NCBI GenBank assembly: GCA_965644315.1
Contig: CBFFRQ010000092.1
Location: 1 to 64,000 of the forward strand
Source of the DNA: Caecitellus pseudoparvulus
Lineage: Eukaryota > Bigyra: Bicosoecida
DNA: 64,000 bases
Reading direction: 5' to 3'
The notes beneath the pieces were generated by a model that saw only the letters and a list, made by a program, of their open reading frames with translations, was not told where the DNA came from and made no database searches. Both the position numbers and the translations under genes were made by a program. This document shows positions 1-9,451 of the stretch, piece by piece (position 1 is the first letter of the stretch; each line of letters starts with the position of its first letter).

Positions 1-444
1 ATTGGCACAGGCATAGCGAAAGGCGAATTCTGGATCGCTGCCGAAACCCTCGTGCACATTCACCGCAGCTTCTCCTGTCACAGCCAACAGCTCACGTACT
101 GCACCTACGTGCCCACCCCCACATGCCGCTACAAGGGCCTTATCGAAAATGCCGTGCCAACCATATATCACCTCCTGAACTTCGCCGATCACCTCCCTCA
201 ACAAGTACACTTCACCCGCCCGACAGGCTTCCACGGCTGCAACAGCAAGGTCATCCGGCTCCAATGCCCACAGGTTCGCATTGCCCGACTCATAATCTTC
301 CTTCAGCAGTGCCAGCAGACATGCCGCATCATTCGCCATGCGACCTTCACGCCAACGACGCAGCCAGGTGCCGCCACTGCCACCATATGCCATGGTGTGG
401 CGGATCCAGTTTCCGCACACACTCCCCAACACTCCTCCCCGCAT
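1..444 (-). CDS. Ankyrin-repeat protein, N-terminal part only (runs off the left edge)
   Basis: An open frame on the minus strand runs from an ATG at 444 to the window edge with no stop. Later in-frame ATGs lie at 393 and 339, so the start is uncertain, and a first intron cannot be excluded. From about position 170 down to 1 it encodes an ankyrin-type stretch: GHVGAVRELLAVTG followed by VNVHEGFGSDPEFAFRYAC. This closely matches the repeat in the large ankyrin genes at 18.6-20.9 and 55.0-57.3 kb (GHTDVVRELLALTG, VDVHAADG, GPEAAFR.AC). The residues before it (MANDAACLLALLKEDYESG and on) form a helical leader without recognised homology. Ankyrin repeats bind protein partners; no partner is suggested. 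It lies tail-to-head with the next ankyrin gene on the same strand. Confidence 0.6.
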   Translation of the reverse strand, partial: MRGGVLGSVCGNWIRHTMAYGGSGGTWLRRWREGRMANDAACLLALLKEDYESGNANLWALEPDDLAVAAVEACRAGEVYLLREVIGEVQEVIYGWHGIFDKALVAACGGGHVGAVRELLAVTGEAAVNVHEGFGSDPEFAFRYACAN

Positions 445-708
445 GAGACGCTTGTATCCTAGCTGCACTCAAAAGTGCAACTGCAGCGATATGAATGTTC
501 ATGCTCACGTGCTTCGCCGAAGCCTGTCGCTGTCCGAGATGATTTGTCGCAAGACAGCACTCTCGCGACGGCACACAGCTGGCTCTCCCTCTTCCCCACA
601 ATCTGGCTCCTCAGCACCAGCCGCCACAGGCACACCCGACACACATGAGCAGCGCCCCGCTCTCCACTCTACTCCAACACCCAGGACACAGCTGGCCCTG
701 CCCCGCCA
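445..708. other. Intergenic, no feature seen
   Basis: This 264 bp gap separates two minus-strand ankyrin genes. Open frames crossing it on either strand lack recognisable protein features. It should hold the 3' end of the 709-2002 gene and the promoter of the gene at the left edge. Confidence 0.4.
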
Positions 709-2002
709 TCACCTGGCAGTGCCCGCACGAAGCAGCACCATGTTCCTTCGGCCCGTCTTCAGCGAGCTGCCCTGCCACACAGCGTCCCCTCGCAGGGATC
801 GCAGTCGTGCGATGAAGTCTTGTTCAGCTGCTTCGCCTGCATCCCGTACCTCGGCCAGGGCGTCCGCTTTCAGCGCTGCAGCGGCGCCGGCCAGCCCGAG
901 CAGCAGGCGCAGGGACGCATCGTGTGACTTCTTCAGGGCAGTGGTGAGCAGGTCCGCTGCCTGGTCATGAAATGCCCAGCAGTCTGTGCCCCATTCCGTC
1001 AGCAGCAGCAGCAGCGTGTCGGCTGAGCCGCTCGACCAGGCGGCTCGGAGCGCAAAGTCCTTGTCCACCTCAGCGGCTTGGGGAAGCGTCAAGAGCAGCG
1101 CCACTGTCTCTGGGTTGCCGCACATGCACGCACTCAACACAGCCTTGGCCACGGTGGGCGCTGGCCACGTCACGCTCTGCTCCAGCAGCAGCTGCACCAG
1201 CTCCGCACTGCCTGCCAAGGCGGCGTTTTCAAGGGAAGACCGCAGAGTGCCTTGACCGTCCGCCAGCACATACACGCGGAAGTCCCCACGCAGGGCCAGC
1301 AACTCACGCACCACGTCAACGTGGCCCCCTGCACAAGCCAGCAGGAATGGCCGGTCTCCCCGCTTGTTGGGCTTCAGCCGCAGGGGCCTGGTGTGGGCCA
1401 GCAGTGCTCGCACCACCTCCACGTGCCCATACTGACACGCCAACTCGAAGCCGATCTGCACCATTTGGGGGCGCGGCGGGGGCACCGCCGGGCGAGCGGC
1501 CAGCAGCTCCCGCACCACGCCAGCGTGGCCTCGCAAACACAGGGCTAAAAAGATGTTGTCAGGAATGCTCACGCCGACTGATGCTAGGGATGGGACCAAC
1601 TCCTTCAGCACGTCGACATCGTCCCCCTTGCAGGCAGACACTGCTGCCTCGGACAGGGACGTTTTGTCGAGAGCACCTGGAGCAGCGCTGCACAGCAGCT
1701 CTCGCACCACGCCAGCGTGTCCATGCTGCACTGCTCGCATGAGGGCCGAAGGCAGGCTCGCCAACAACTCTACCCCGCTCATTTTCGCTATGAGCGGTCC
1801 TACCGCTGTCACCACGCCTGTCTCTGCTGCGGTGAACAGTGCGTCCGAAAGAGACTCGAAGTCTGCGCAGGGTGGGGAACGCAAGCGAAACGCGTGTCCA
1901 ACGGGCTCCAGAAGCGCTCCATGCAGCCTCTGCCGACAGGTGCGTGCATTTGCTCATGAAGCCACACGCACTATCACTCTCTCCGCCAGTTGAGGCCGCC
2001 AT
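709..2002 (-). CDS. Ankyrin-repeat protein, short family (2 exons)
   Basis: Exons on the minus strand are 2002..1972 and 1862..709, giving 394 residues. The intron (1971..1863) opens GTGCGTGTGG and closes CTGCGCAG. The first exon encodes only MAASTGGESD plus one base, matching the tiny first exon of the ankyrin gene at 51285-52129. The body has about seven divergent ankyrin units, visible as GHAGVVRELL, GHVEVVRALL and GHVDVVRELL, with helix pairs before each. The C-terminus carries RGDAVWQGSSLKTGRR then VLLRA, the same tail as the 51285 gene, which suggests a lineage-specific family with a conserved end motif. A longer frame starting at a TTG at 1884 would read through the acceptor and is not used. 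The molecular partner is unknown; role inferred only as protein-protein binding. Confidence 0.75.
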
Positions 2003-2301
2003 CTGCTCTCGGGGTCGGTGGAGGACGTGTTTCCTTAGCAAGCGTGTTGCTTGAGCTGCAACGACAATCACACTCCAGAGGGAGCAGCTGCAAGTGCAAT
2101 TCAAGGCACCGAGCCAAAAACGGAAGTTCAAACTCCAGTACCATCGTACTTCGCTGCACGATTTTGTTTGCAGGGAGTGGTGCGCTCTTGACCTGCGCGG
2201 CTGGCTGCGGGGCATTGCACCAGCAGGAGCTTTCCCTGCACAGCCCGTGCTGCTTCGCATCGGTGCAAGCGGCTCGTCACCCGCGCCTGCTCGCCTAGAT
2301 C
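2003..2301. promoter_or_regulatory. Divergent intergenic region (candidate bidirectional promoter)
   Basis: This 299 bp gap lies between a minus-strand and a plus-strand gene. It contains GAAGTTCAAAC at 2123-2133, preceded by CCAAAAACG. The same 11-mer occurs at 23388-23398 in another divergent gap. No TATA box is obvious. Promoter function is inferred from position only. Confidence 0.35.
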
Positions 2302-3852
2302 ATGGATTCAAGCGATGCCCAAATTCTTTCCCTGTTGCAGCGGGTGCAGCACCAACTCCAGGAGCTGGAGCAGGCGAGCAGCGTTTCACAAAGCGGAGTT
2401 TCGACCAAGGCGCCGGCAACGTTGGACACTCGCCCGCCGCCAGAGAGCCTTGGCAGCAGCGCGCGAGCATCCCCAGGCACGTGCAGCACTACATCCAGTG
2501 TGCGCAGGCGGCGCAGCCTGTTCGACAGCACCGAGGCGTCTCGCCAGCGCAGCGCCTCGGCTGGGCGGCAACGGCAGCAGGCTCAGCGCGCCAGCTCCGC
2601 AGCGAATGAGGAGGGTGCCTTGTCCATGGTGCACTCGCCACAGCAGGTGCGCCGGCGGTCCCTTGCGGCAGCCAAGGTCATGCAGGGGCATGGTGACGTG
2701 GAGGACCACCTCCTGGTCTCACACGCCAGTGGGCGGACGCCGCCTCCACGCCGCTCGCCACGGTGCGCCAGCGGCCTGCCACGCCCCACGCTGAGCGCTC
2801 GCACACACAGTTCTGGCAGCATTGGCAGCACGCACAGCCGGAAGAGGGCGGGGGCTGAGCAGCCAAAGCAAAGTACACAGACTGTAGAGGCCCCTGATGC
2901 TCAGAAGGGCGGCAGTGGTGCGCTGCGGCAGACTTCGCGGCGGCGAAAGCGTGTTGCTACAAATTGGCCGCAGGCAGCGGCGGACGCGGCGGCACAGGCT
3001 GCGCTGGTGGAGAGCGTGCGGCACCTGCCGCCTGCTTTTCAACAGGCTGTGGTGGCGCGATTCAAGCCTGGCAGTGGTGCTTTTGCCGCCGCCTCTGCTG
3101 CCGTCGCACAAGCGCACAGCCAGGAGTCTCAACTGCAGCACACTGCGTTGCAGCGGTGGGGCGTGGCGCCCCCTCCCGCCGCTGACGAGAAGACGCAGGG
3201 CATCCAGCACACACAACCCGCAGAGGAAGTTGCAAAGCCGAAGCGCAGGGGGAGTTGGGCGAGTGTGAAGAGTGCGGTGCGGGCGCCAGTGCTGCCCACC
3301 CAGCGTGCGGCGGGATCTCTGCATTCCCACGTTCGGCGCATGGCCACAGCACAGAGCAGCGCCGAGGCGAAAGCGGAGCCTACGTGGCGCACAGGTGCCG
3401 GGTGGACTGGCAAGCCAACGCAGCCGGCGCCCTTCCAGCTGAGCGCCAGCAACCGCGCCCGGCCACAGCCGCCCAAACCCAGGCCGCGCGCGACGAATTC
3501 CGCAGCCATGGCACGCCTGCACCGGGGACTCAGCTCGCGGCCTCGACAGCGGCAAGCGCGTGCAGCACAGCCCGTCACGCCGTCACACTCAGCCATGAAA
3601 GCCGAAGCCAGCTCGGCGCGGAAGCAGCGCGGACGGCCTGCGTCGCCTCCGCAGGCTGCGCTGGCGGAGACAACGCAGCAGGCAGCAGCGCCCCTCGTGG
3701 CGGTGCCATCAGTGCAGCAGCAGGATGACACTGTGCTCAGCTTGGCCAGCTCCTCTTCATCTGTGTCTGGTGGCGGGGGCGTGTCCCAGGCTGACGCTGC
3801 GGCCATGTCTGTGCTGGACGGTGTGCTGTCTTCTGCCATCTTCAGCCAGTGA
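2302..3852 (+). CDS. Low-complexity, probably disordered protein
   Basis: A single uninterrupted frame of 516 residues starts MDSSDAQILSLLQRVQHQLQ. The first ~25 residues form a short amphipathic or coiled-coil-like helix. The rest is rich in Ser, Ala, Arg, Gln and Pro and looks unstructured, with Arg-Arg-Ser clusters (RRRSL near residues 74 and 118) that resemble basophilic kinase sites. A more ordered, Ala-rich helical patch lies around residues 220-280 (AATNWPQAAADAAAQAALVE and on). The final ~25 residues (Ser-run, GGGG, then SVLDGVLSSAIFSQ) suggest a short conserved tail helix. No family is recognised. The other frames here are also long because of high GC; this one is preferred because it has a clean ATG just after an in-frame stop and ends just before the next gene. 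Confidence 0.5.
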   Translation: MDSSDAQILSLLQRVQHQLQELEQASSVSQSGVSTKAPATLDTRPPPESLGSSARASPGTCSTTSSVRRRRSLFDSTEASRQRSASAGRQRQQAQRASSAANEEGALSMVHSPQQVRRRSLAAAKVMQGHGDVEDHLLVSHASGRTPPPRRSPRCASGLPRPTLSARTHSSGSIGSTHSRKRAGAEQPKQSTQTVEAPDAQKGGSGALRQTSRRRKRVATNWPQAAADAAAQAALVESVRHLPPAFQQAVVARFKPGSGAFAAASAAVAQAHSQESQLQHTALQRWGVAPPPAADEKTQGIQHTQPAEEVAKPKRRGSWASVKSAVRAPVLPTQRAAGSLHSHVRRMATAQSSAEAKAEPTWRTGAGWTGKPTQPAPFQLSASNRARPQPPKPRPRATNSAAMARLHRGLSSRPRQRQARAAQPVTPSHSAMKAEASSARKQRGRPASPPQAALAETTQQAAAPLVAVPSVQQQDDTVLSLASSSSSVSGGGGVSQADAAAMSVLDGVLSSAIFSQ

Positions 3853-4052
3853 AGCGCACCCCCCTCGCACCCCGGGGATGGCGCAAGCTCAAGCGAGGCA
3901 TGGATGGCAAACTTCCCCAGCCACTATTAATTTACAAAAATACCCCACTCGTTCCTCACGTCCCGCTCAGCCTGCTGCACCGTGCCCGAGCTGAGCGACG
4001 GCAGCAACCCAACACGCCAACCGTTCCCTGCCAGTACAGCAGTTGCGACGCC

Positions 4053-7003
4053 ATGGCCAGCATCAGCGACGAGGTGAAGGCCGAGCTGGCAGCAGCTGCA
4101 GCAGGCCTGCGCGAAGCCGGCCTGGCTGACAAGGTGTACCGTGACGAGTGTGTCGTCAGCTTCACCCTGCCGCAGCATGCCGGCGGGCTGTACACAAACC
4201 TGTCCACTTTCCGCTCCTACGCGCGGGAGTACTTGGCAGCAGACGTGGCGGCCAGCGGGTGCAAGGTGTACCTGCACCAGCACTGGGTGAAAGTCCCCAA
4301 GGAGACCCCCTCCCACATCGAAGACGCTGCCGTCGTGTCCTCTGGCGGCGCCGCCAAAGTCACCGACACCGGAGCGGAGGTGTACAGCTTCGAGGATGAC
4401 TGGGAGTGGCGCAAGGACTACTCCCTGCACCTGCCTGCGTCGGGGACGACGGTGCCGTACAGTGAAGCCGACACGCCAGAGGCGTTGGCGAAGGTGGTCA
4501 AGTCCGTCCTGCAGCACGACGACGCCTTCCGTGCTGCGGAAATCGCCTCGGCCAAGGTGCAATTCGAGACTCGGGTGCGTGGCCTCGCTGCCGGGTTAGC
4601 CTCATATCCTCCGTCCAGAACAGCCCTGGCACACTGCCCCTGCCGTCCTCGCAGGAGACCAAGTACGCAGACACGCTCATACACGTGGAGGGCGCCCCTC
4701 AGGTGAGCGGGGACCCGTCGAACTGGGCCTGTGCCACCTGTGGCCTGAAGCAGAACCTGTGGCTGAACTTGTCCGACGGCTTCATCGGCTGCGGGCGCAA
4801 GCAGGACGGCGGCGAGGAGGGCTATTCCCACGCCCTGGAGCACTACAACCAGACGGGTGGCCTGTACCCTCTGGCTGTGAAGCTGGGCACCATCACGCCT
4901 GACGGCCGCGCCGACGTGTACAGCTACGCGCCAGACGAGGACGACATGGTGCTGGACCCCAAGCTGGCGGAGCACCTGCTGCGCTGGGGCATTGACATGA
5001 CCGCGCAGCGCAAGACTGCCAAGCGCATGGGCGAGTTGAACATGGACCTGAACCAACTGGCCGAGCTGGCGAGTATTACGGAGGGGGGGCGCAAGCACAC
5101 CACCCTGGTGGGCGCGGGGTACGTCGGTCTGCGCAACCTCGGCAACTCCTGCTACATGAACTCCCTCTTCCAGGTGCTCATGAGCACGCCAGAGTTCCAG
5201 CACGCCCTGCTGCCGGGACACAGCCCCCCCGGCCCCGGCGCCGGACAGGCCTCCACCGCCAGCTACGAGGCTGCCGCCAAGGCTGAGCTGTTCACGTCGG
5301 CCATTGCCGCGGGCAGTGCCCCGACAGACCTCATTACACAGCTGCGCAAGCTGGCAGTGGGCATGCTCACGCCACGCAACATCAGCTCGGCAGCAGCAGA
5401 GGCGGCTGTAGCGCATGCCACCGCCGCCAAGGCCGCTGGCAGCATCTCAGGGGAGCCCGATGACCCTGTGGAGGTGGCCCGTCGCGCAGTGGGGGATGCC
5501 GCGGAGGAGGACGCTATCGGGCCCCGTCAACTACGGGCCGTGGTGGGTGGCTCGCATCCCGAGTTCAGCAGCAACCGGCAGCAAGATGTGGCGGAGTACT
5601 TTGAGCACTTCCTGGAGGTGCTGGGCAAGGCAGAGAAGGCGGCTGGCCCGTGGGCGGCCGGACCTGGCGCGGCAGGGGCGGCGGCAGAGGGGGGCGCGGC
5701 GGAGGGCGCAGCAGCCCCCCTGCCGCCGTCCCTTGCGCGTATGTTCAGCCTGGCGACGCAGAACCGCAAGGTGGACGATTCCACGGGCAAGGTGCGGTAC
5801 GTGGACCAGGAGACGACGTGGCTGCAGCTGCCCATCCCCCTGGAGGCCGCCACCAACCCCGAGGAGGTGGCCGCGTACGAGGCGAAGCGGGCGGCCCAAG
5901 AAGAGATCAGGGCAGCTCGGGAAGCCGCCAAGAAGGCAGCGGAGGGCGGCGACACCGGCTCAGAGGAGGCCAAGCACGACGACAAGCGGCCCCGGACAGA
6001 GGGCGCTGAGGACGTCGCCGCCCTGGCTGCGAAGCTGGGTGTGGACCCCGACGCCAAGCTGGAGGTGGTGGTGCCGAAGGTGCCCTTCCAGGCGTGCCTG
6101 GACGCCTGGGCGGCGCCAGAGGTGATCCAGGGCTTCAAGTCCCCCGACACGGGCGCGGTGGGCACGGCAACCTCCACAGTGCGCCTGGCCACCATGCCAC
6201 GGTACCTGGTGCTGACCATGCGCCGGTACATGGTTGGGGACAACTGGCAGCCCATCAAGATCACCGCCGATGTGCCGCTGCCTGAGGAGCTGGACCTGGA
6301 GCCCTTTCGGGGCAAGGGTCTGGCGGAGGGGGAGGTGGAGATGGCCGAGGGTGGTGGGGAGGCCGCCGCTGCCCCTGAGCCCAGCCCAGACATCGTCGCG
6401 GCCTGCTGCGGCATGGGCTTCAGCGAGAACGCGGGCAAGCGCGCGGCACTGGCAGTGAGCAACTCCAGCGCCGATGAGGCTGTCATGTGGATCATGGGGC
6501 ACATGGACGACCCTGACTTGAACGACCCACTGCCACCTCCCGGCGCCGCTGCCGACGCGGCCAGTGGGCCCACCTTCCCCGCCGAGGGCGTCATGATGCT
6601 GACCAGCATGGGCTTCCCCGAGGACGCCGTGAAGAAGGCGCTGTGGGAGTGCAAGATGGACGTGGAGCGCGCCAGCGACTGGCTGCTGTCCAACATGGAC
6701 CAGCTGGGCAGCATGGACCTGTCCATCGACACGTCTCCCCCCGGCGGCGCCGAGCTGGAAGACGGGCAGGGTAAGTACGAGCTGGTGGGGTTCGTGTCGC
6801 ACCTGGGCCAGACGACAGCGGGCGGGCACTACGTCGCCCACGTCAAGCGTGACGGCCGCTGGGTCTTCTGCAACGACCGGTCCGTGACGCTGTCCCAGGC
6901 GACGCCCTTTGGCCGAGGCTTCCTGTACGTGTACCGTCGCAAGGACGCCCCAGCGCTGGCCAACCAGATCGGCGCGCCAGTGGCCCTCCCAGGCCAGGTG
7001 TGA
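4053..7003 (+). CDS. USP5: Ubiquitin carboxyl-terminal hydrolase, USP5/isopeptidase T type
   Basis: Exons 4053..4574 and 4655..7003 (donor GTGCGTGG, acceptor CCTCGCAG) give 956 residues; human USP5 has 858. The order of domains is that of isopeptidase T, which disassembles free unanchored polyubiquitin: a degenerate N-terminal zinc-finger UBP region (residues ~1-170), the ZnF-UBP itself (NWACATCGLKQNLW, GCGRKQDGG), the USP catalytic core starting GLRNLGNSCYMNS with nucleophile Cys near 340, two UBA domains (VAACCGMGFSENAGKRAAL and VMMLTSMGFPEDAVKKAL), and the His box GGHYVAHVKRDGRWVFCND with catalytic His near 899. An Ala/Glu/Lys-rich insertion lies inside the catalytic core. It acts in the cytosol or nucleus in ubiquitin recycling. 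The ATG at 4053 is the first that fits the N-terminal ZnF variant; the frame is open further upstream. Confidence 0.93.
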
Positions 7004-7077
7004 TGTGCCCCTGCGCAGACAGAATGCATTGGACGGAATGAGTGGAAGCATCGGCAGCAGGAGGGGGTGCGGAGGGG

Positions 7078-7578
7078 TCACCCTATCCGCCCTCGCTGCA
7101 GCATGGGGTTCTCACCCAGCACGCGAGTGGAGGAGCCCAGGCCGCCAGTCTCCAGCCGGCTGGTGGCAGAGCCAGGGGGGTCTGTCTCCCACGCCGTGGG
7201 AGACTGTGCGTCGCTGGAGGGTGGCTCCTTGTCCAGGGGATTCAGTTGCCCCATGCCCAGCGCTGTGGGGCGGCGCCACCTGCCACCCACGGCATACGCG
7301 TCCGGCGTGCCGTGCTTGAGGTTGTGCCAGATCCAGTAGATGGCCAGGACACACGTTGCCAGCAGGACCATCACACCCGCCAGTGTGGAGCCGAGCTTCA
7401 GGTTTGGCGGGGAGAAGTGTGGCGTTGTGTCGGTGTCGTTTGCCTCAGCTTGCACCATGCGCAGGCTTCCAAGCGCCAACGCAAGCACCGCCACGATGGT
7501 TTGCGCACTGATCGCGAGAGGGTGGAGTCTCTTTTGATGCTTGTGGGGCCCTTGCGCCAAAACCGGCAGCTTTGGCAT
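7078..7578 (-). CDS. Small single-pass membrane protein with signal peptide
   Basis: The open frame on the minus strand extends far upstream, but the ATG at 7578 gives a sensible 166-residue protein. Residues 1-~45 (MPKLPVLAQGPHKHQKR then ISAQTIVAVLALALGSLRMV QAEA) look like a basic leader plus hydrophobic signal sequence with an Ala-x-Ala type cleavage site. A second hydrophobic segment, LAGVMVLLATCVLAIYWIW, near residues 70-90 should span a membrane. The rest is a Pro/Ser/Thr-rich cytoplasmic tail. No family is recognised. A type I topology in the secretory pathway is inferred. The stop is only 74 bp from that of the converging USP5 gene. An upstream exon is possible. Confidence 0.5.
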   Translation of the reverse strand: MPKLPVLAQGPHKHQKRLHPLAISAQTIVAVLALALGSLRMVQAEANDTDTTPHFSPPNLKLGSTLAGVMVLLATCVLAIYWIWHNLKHGTPDAYAVGGRWRRPTALGMGQLNPLDKEPPSSDAQSPTAWETDPPGSATSRLETGGLGSSTRVLGENPMLQRGRIG

Positions 7579-8176
7579 GAATGAGGCGCTGAAATGCCAG
7601 GAATGGCAGGAAGACACTGTCGCGGTGCGACGTGTCACGCCGCTGCAGGACCCGTTCATGGCGAGGGCCGGCGGCGGACCGGACAGCGCACCCAAGCCAG
7701 TGCCAGAAGGGTAGCAGCACACGGCGCTAGTGTGGCTTGCGCCAATCAGGACGCAGTGCAGAAGGTGCGCTGGGAGACTTCCGCAGAGAACCCGCGGTTC
7801 AGGCAGCCGTCCCTGCCACACACTGCCTCGCGTGCCGCGTCTGTGAAAAAGGATGCACACGCACAAGGAGTCTTGAAATGCAGCCAGCAGGTCGAGGTCA
7901 AGCAGGTTAATCCTTTGCTGGGATTTTGCCGGGCATATCTGTGGCACACTTGGATGAGGAGGAGAACAGTGTCTGAAAAGATCCCCCGTATGCACGTGGC
8001 TATTGCTTTTCATCCAAAGTGGCCATTTGTGCCACTCACCACAGTCAACGATACTGCAGAAAACAACGAGCCACAGTATTCACTTTGTGCCCCACGCACA
8101 TGCACTGGCTTGCGCTGCGCTGCGCTGAAAGTGAACCAGCCCTTTTGCGAGTGTCAGGATCAAGTTCCGCAGGAGC
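7579..8176. promoter_or_regulatory. Divergent intergenic region
   Basis: This 598 bp stretch separates a minus-strand membrane-protein gene and the plus-strand pseudouridine synthase gene. Base composition is a little more AT-rich from 7850 to 8080 (for example AAGCAGGTTAATCCTTTGCTG). No RNA gene or ORF with recognisable features is seen. It probably holds both promoters. Confidence 0.35.
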
Positions 8177-9451
8177 ATGCAGGCGCTTTTGAAGGGCCCT
8201 GGCCGCCTGCCACTCGCCGCACAAGCGCTGCACCCAGGTGGCAGACTCGACCGCGTCCTCCGTGCCCACTTGCGAGTGTTGCAAGGCGATGGGGTCGTAC
8301 AGCCACTGCCGTGGGCTCTGCTTCACCGCCTCCTTCGACGCCGAGCGCTGCAGGTGGTCTGCGACAGTGGCGCAAGCGTGCTGAAGCCGGGCAGTGCCGT
8401 GCAGCCCAATGCTGGCATCCTCATTGACTGGCGCAGCGGTCTGCACCACGGCTTGGTGCCTGTCGGGCTCGCGTCGGCCCTGGAGGCTTGGCGAGGCGGG
8501 GCGCTGGCTCTGGCAGCGTCCCGGGCGACTGCATGTTTGGGTGGCATGCCCCCGCCCCCCGCGTCGTACGCCGCAGCTGTCTGGTTTGACACGCAGCATG
8601 CACTGCTGCCTGACCCTTTTGCTGCGTTTCTGCGTGATACAGGCGCTGACGTGCTGTCAGCCAGTGACACTCGCGTGTCGCCCCCGGCTTGGGCAGGTAC
8701 CGCGGACGTGGTCCTGCACCGCACGCCTGCGGCGGTGGTCATTAACAAGCCAGCAGGAGTGGCAAGCCACGGCGGGGGAGCAGGACAGGCATGCGTGCCC
8801 GACGCCTTCCCCTGGCTAGAGGCGCAGCACGCGTCGGCATTCCCTTCCCAAGCGGCCGAGCCCGACACTGGCTTTCGGCTGGGCCATCGCCTGGACAGGG
8901 CAGTCTCAGGCGCCATGCTGCTGCCCTTCACTCGAGCCGCCGCCCGGGCGTTCGCAGCAGGCCTGGCCGCGGGGCAGGTGACTAAAGTGTACTTGGGCAT
9001 GACCCTGGGCTGTCCAGCGCTGGCGGGGCGGGTGCGGGATAGGGAGGGCTGGTACCGAGTGGACGGGGAGCAAGGCAGTCTCACCAAGGTGCGGGTCCTG
9101 GACCGCGTGCAAGTGCAGGGGGGCAAGCTGGCCACAGTGCTGGCCCTGCAGCCAGTGACAGGGCGAAAGCACCAGCTGCGCGTTGCATGTGCTGGGCTGG
9201 GCAGTCCGCTGTGGGGGGATGCGAAGTACGGGGGAGGGGGTGCACCCGGCCTGCATCGGGGGGCCATCGCACTGCACTCTGCACTGCTGGCATGGGGTGG
9301 AGGGGGCGAGGTGGGTCGCATGTGCATTACTGCGCCCCTTCCGCCACACTTGGCCCGGTGCCTCCCCGACCAGAGTCCGACTCAGCAGGCTCTGCAGGCT
9401 CTGCGCCGTCAACTGCAGGCAACCCCAGCTCGCCCTGCCCACCCCCAGTGA
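8177..9451 (+). CDS. RluA-family RNA pseudouridine synthase
   Basis: One exon encodes 424 residues. The RluA signature is clear: VVINKPAGVASHGG (entry to the catalytic domain), GHRLDRAVSGAMLLPF with the catalytic Asp in HRLDR, then VTKVYLGMTLG, PVTGRKHQLRVACAGLG and PLWGDAKYGGG. These enzymes isomerise uridine to pseudouridine in rRNA, tRNA or mRNA. The N-terminal ~170 residues contain a region like an S4-type leader (GGRLDRVLRAHLRVLQGDG) but are otherwise divergent, so a mitochondrial location is possible but unproven. The conserved C-terminal part (ITAPLPPHLARCL) is encoded beyond 9327, where the opposite-strand MFS gene stops, so the two coding regions really overlap for 125 bp. Confidence 0.88.
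   Translation: MQALLKGPGRLPLAAQALHPGGRLDRVLRAHLRVLQGDGVVQPLPWALLHRLLRRRALQVVCDSGASVLKPGSAVQPNAGILIDWRSGLHHGLVPVGLASALEAWRGGALALAASRATACLGGMPPPPASYAAAVWFDTQHALLPDPFAAFLRDTGADVLSASDTRVSPPAWAGTADVVLHRTPAAVVINKPAGVASHGGGAGQACVPDAFPWLEAQHASAFPSQAAEPDTGFRLGHRLDRAVSGAMLLPFTRAAARAFAAGLAAGQVTKVYLGMTLGCPALAGRVRDREGWYRVDGEQGSLTKVRVLDRVQVQGGKLATVLALQPVTGRKHQLRVACAGLGSPLWGDAKYGGGGAPGLHRGAIALHSALLAWGGGGEVGRMCITAPLPPHLARCLPDQSPTQQALQALRRQLQATPARPAHPQ

Noticed and set aside
1559-2260. 233-codon minus-strand frame overlapping the short ankyrin gene
   Set aside because: It has no ankyrin pattern and crosses the intron and promoter of the better supported 709-2002 model.
5527-6732. 401-codon minus-strand frame inside the USP5 gene
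   Set aside because: It is a Ser/Ala-rich antisense shadow. The plus strand has the full USP5 domain series.
8045-8599. 184-codon minus-strand frame opposite the RluA start
   Set aside because: It has no recognisable protein features and lies antisense to a well supported gene.
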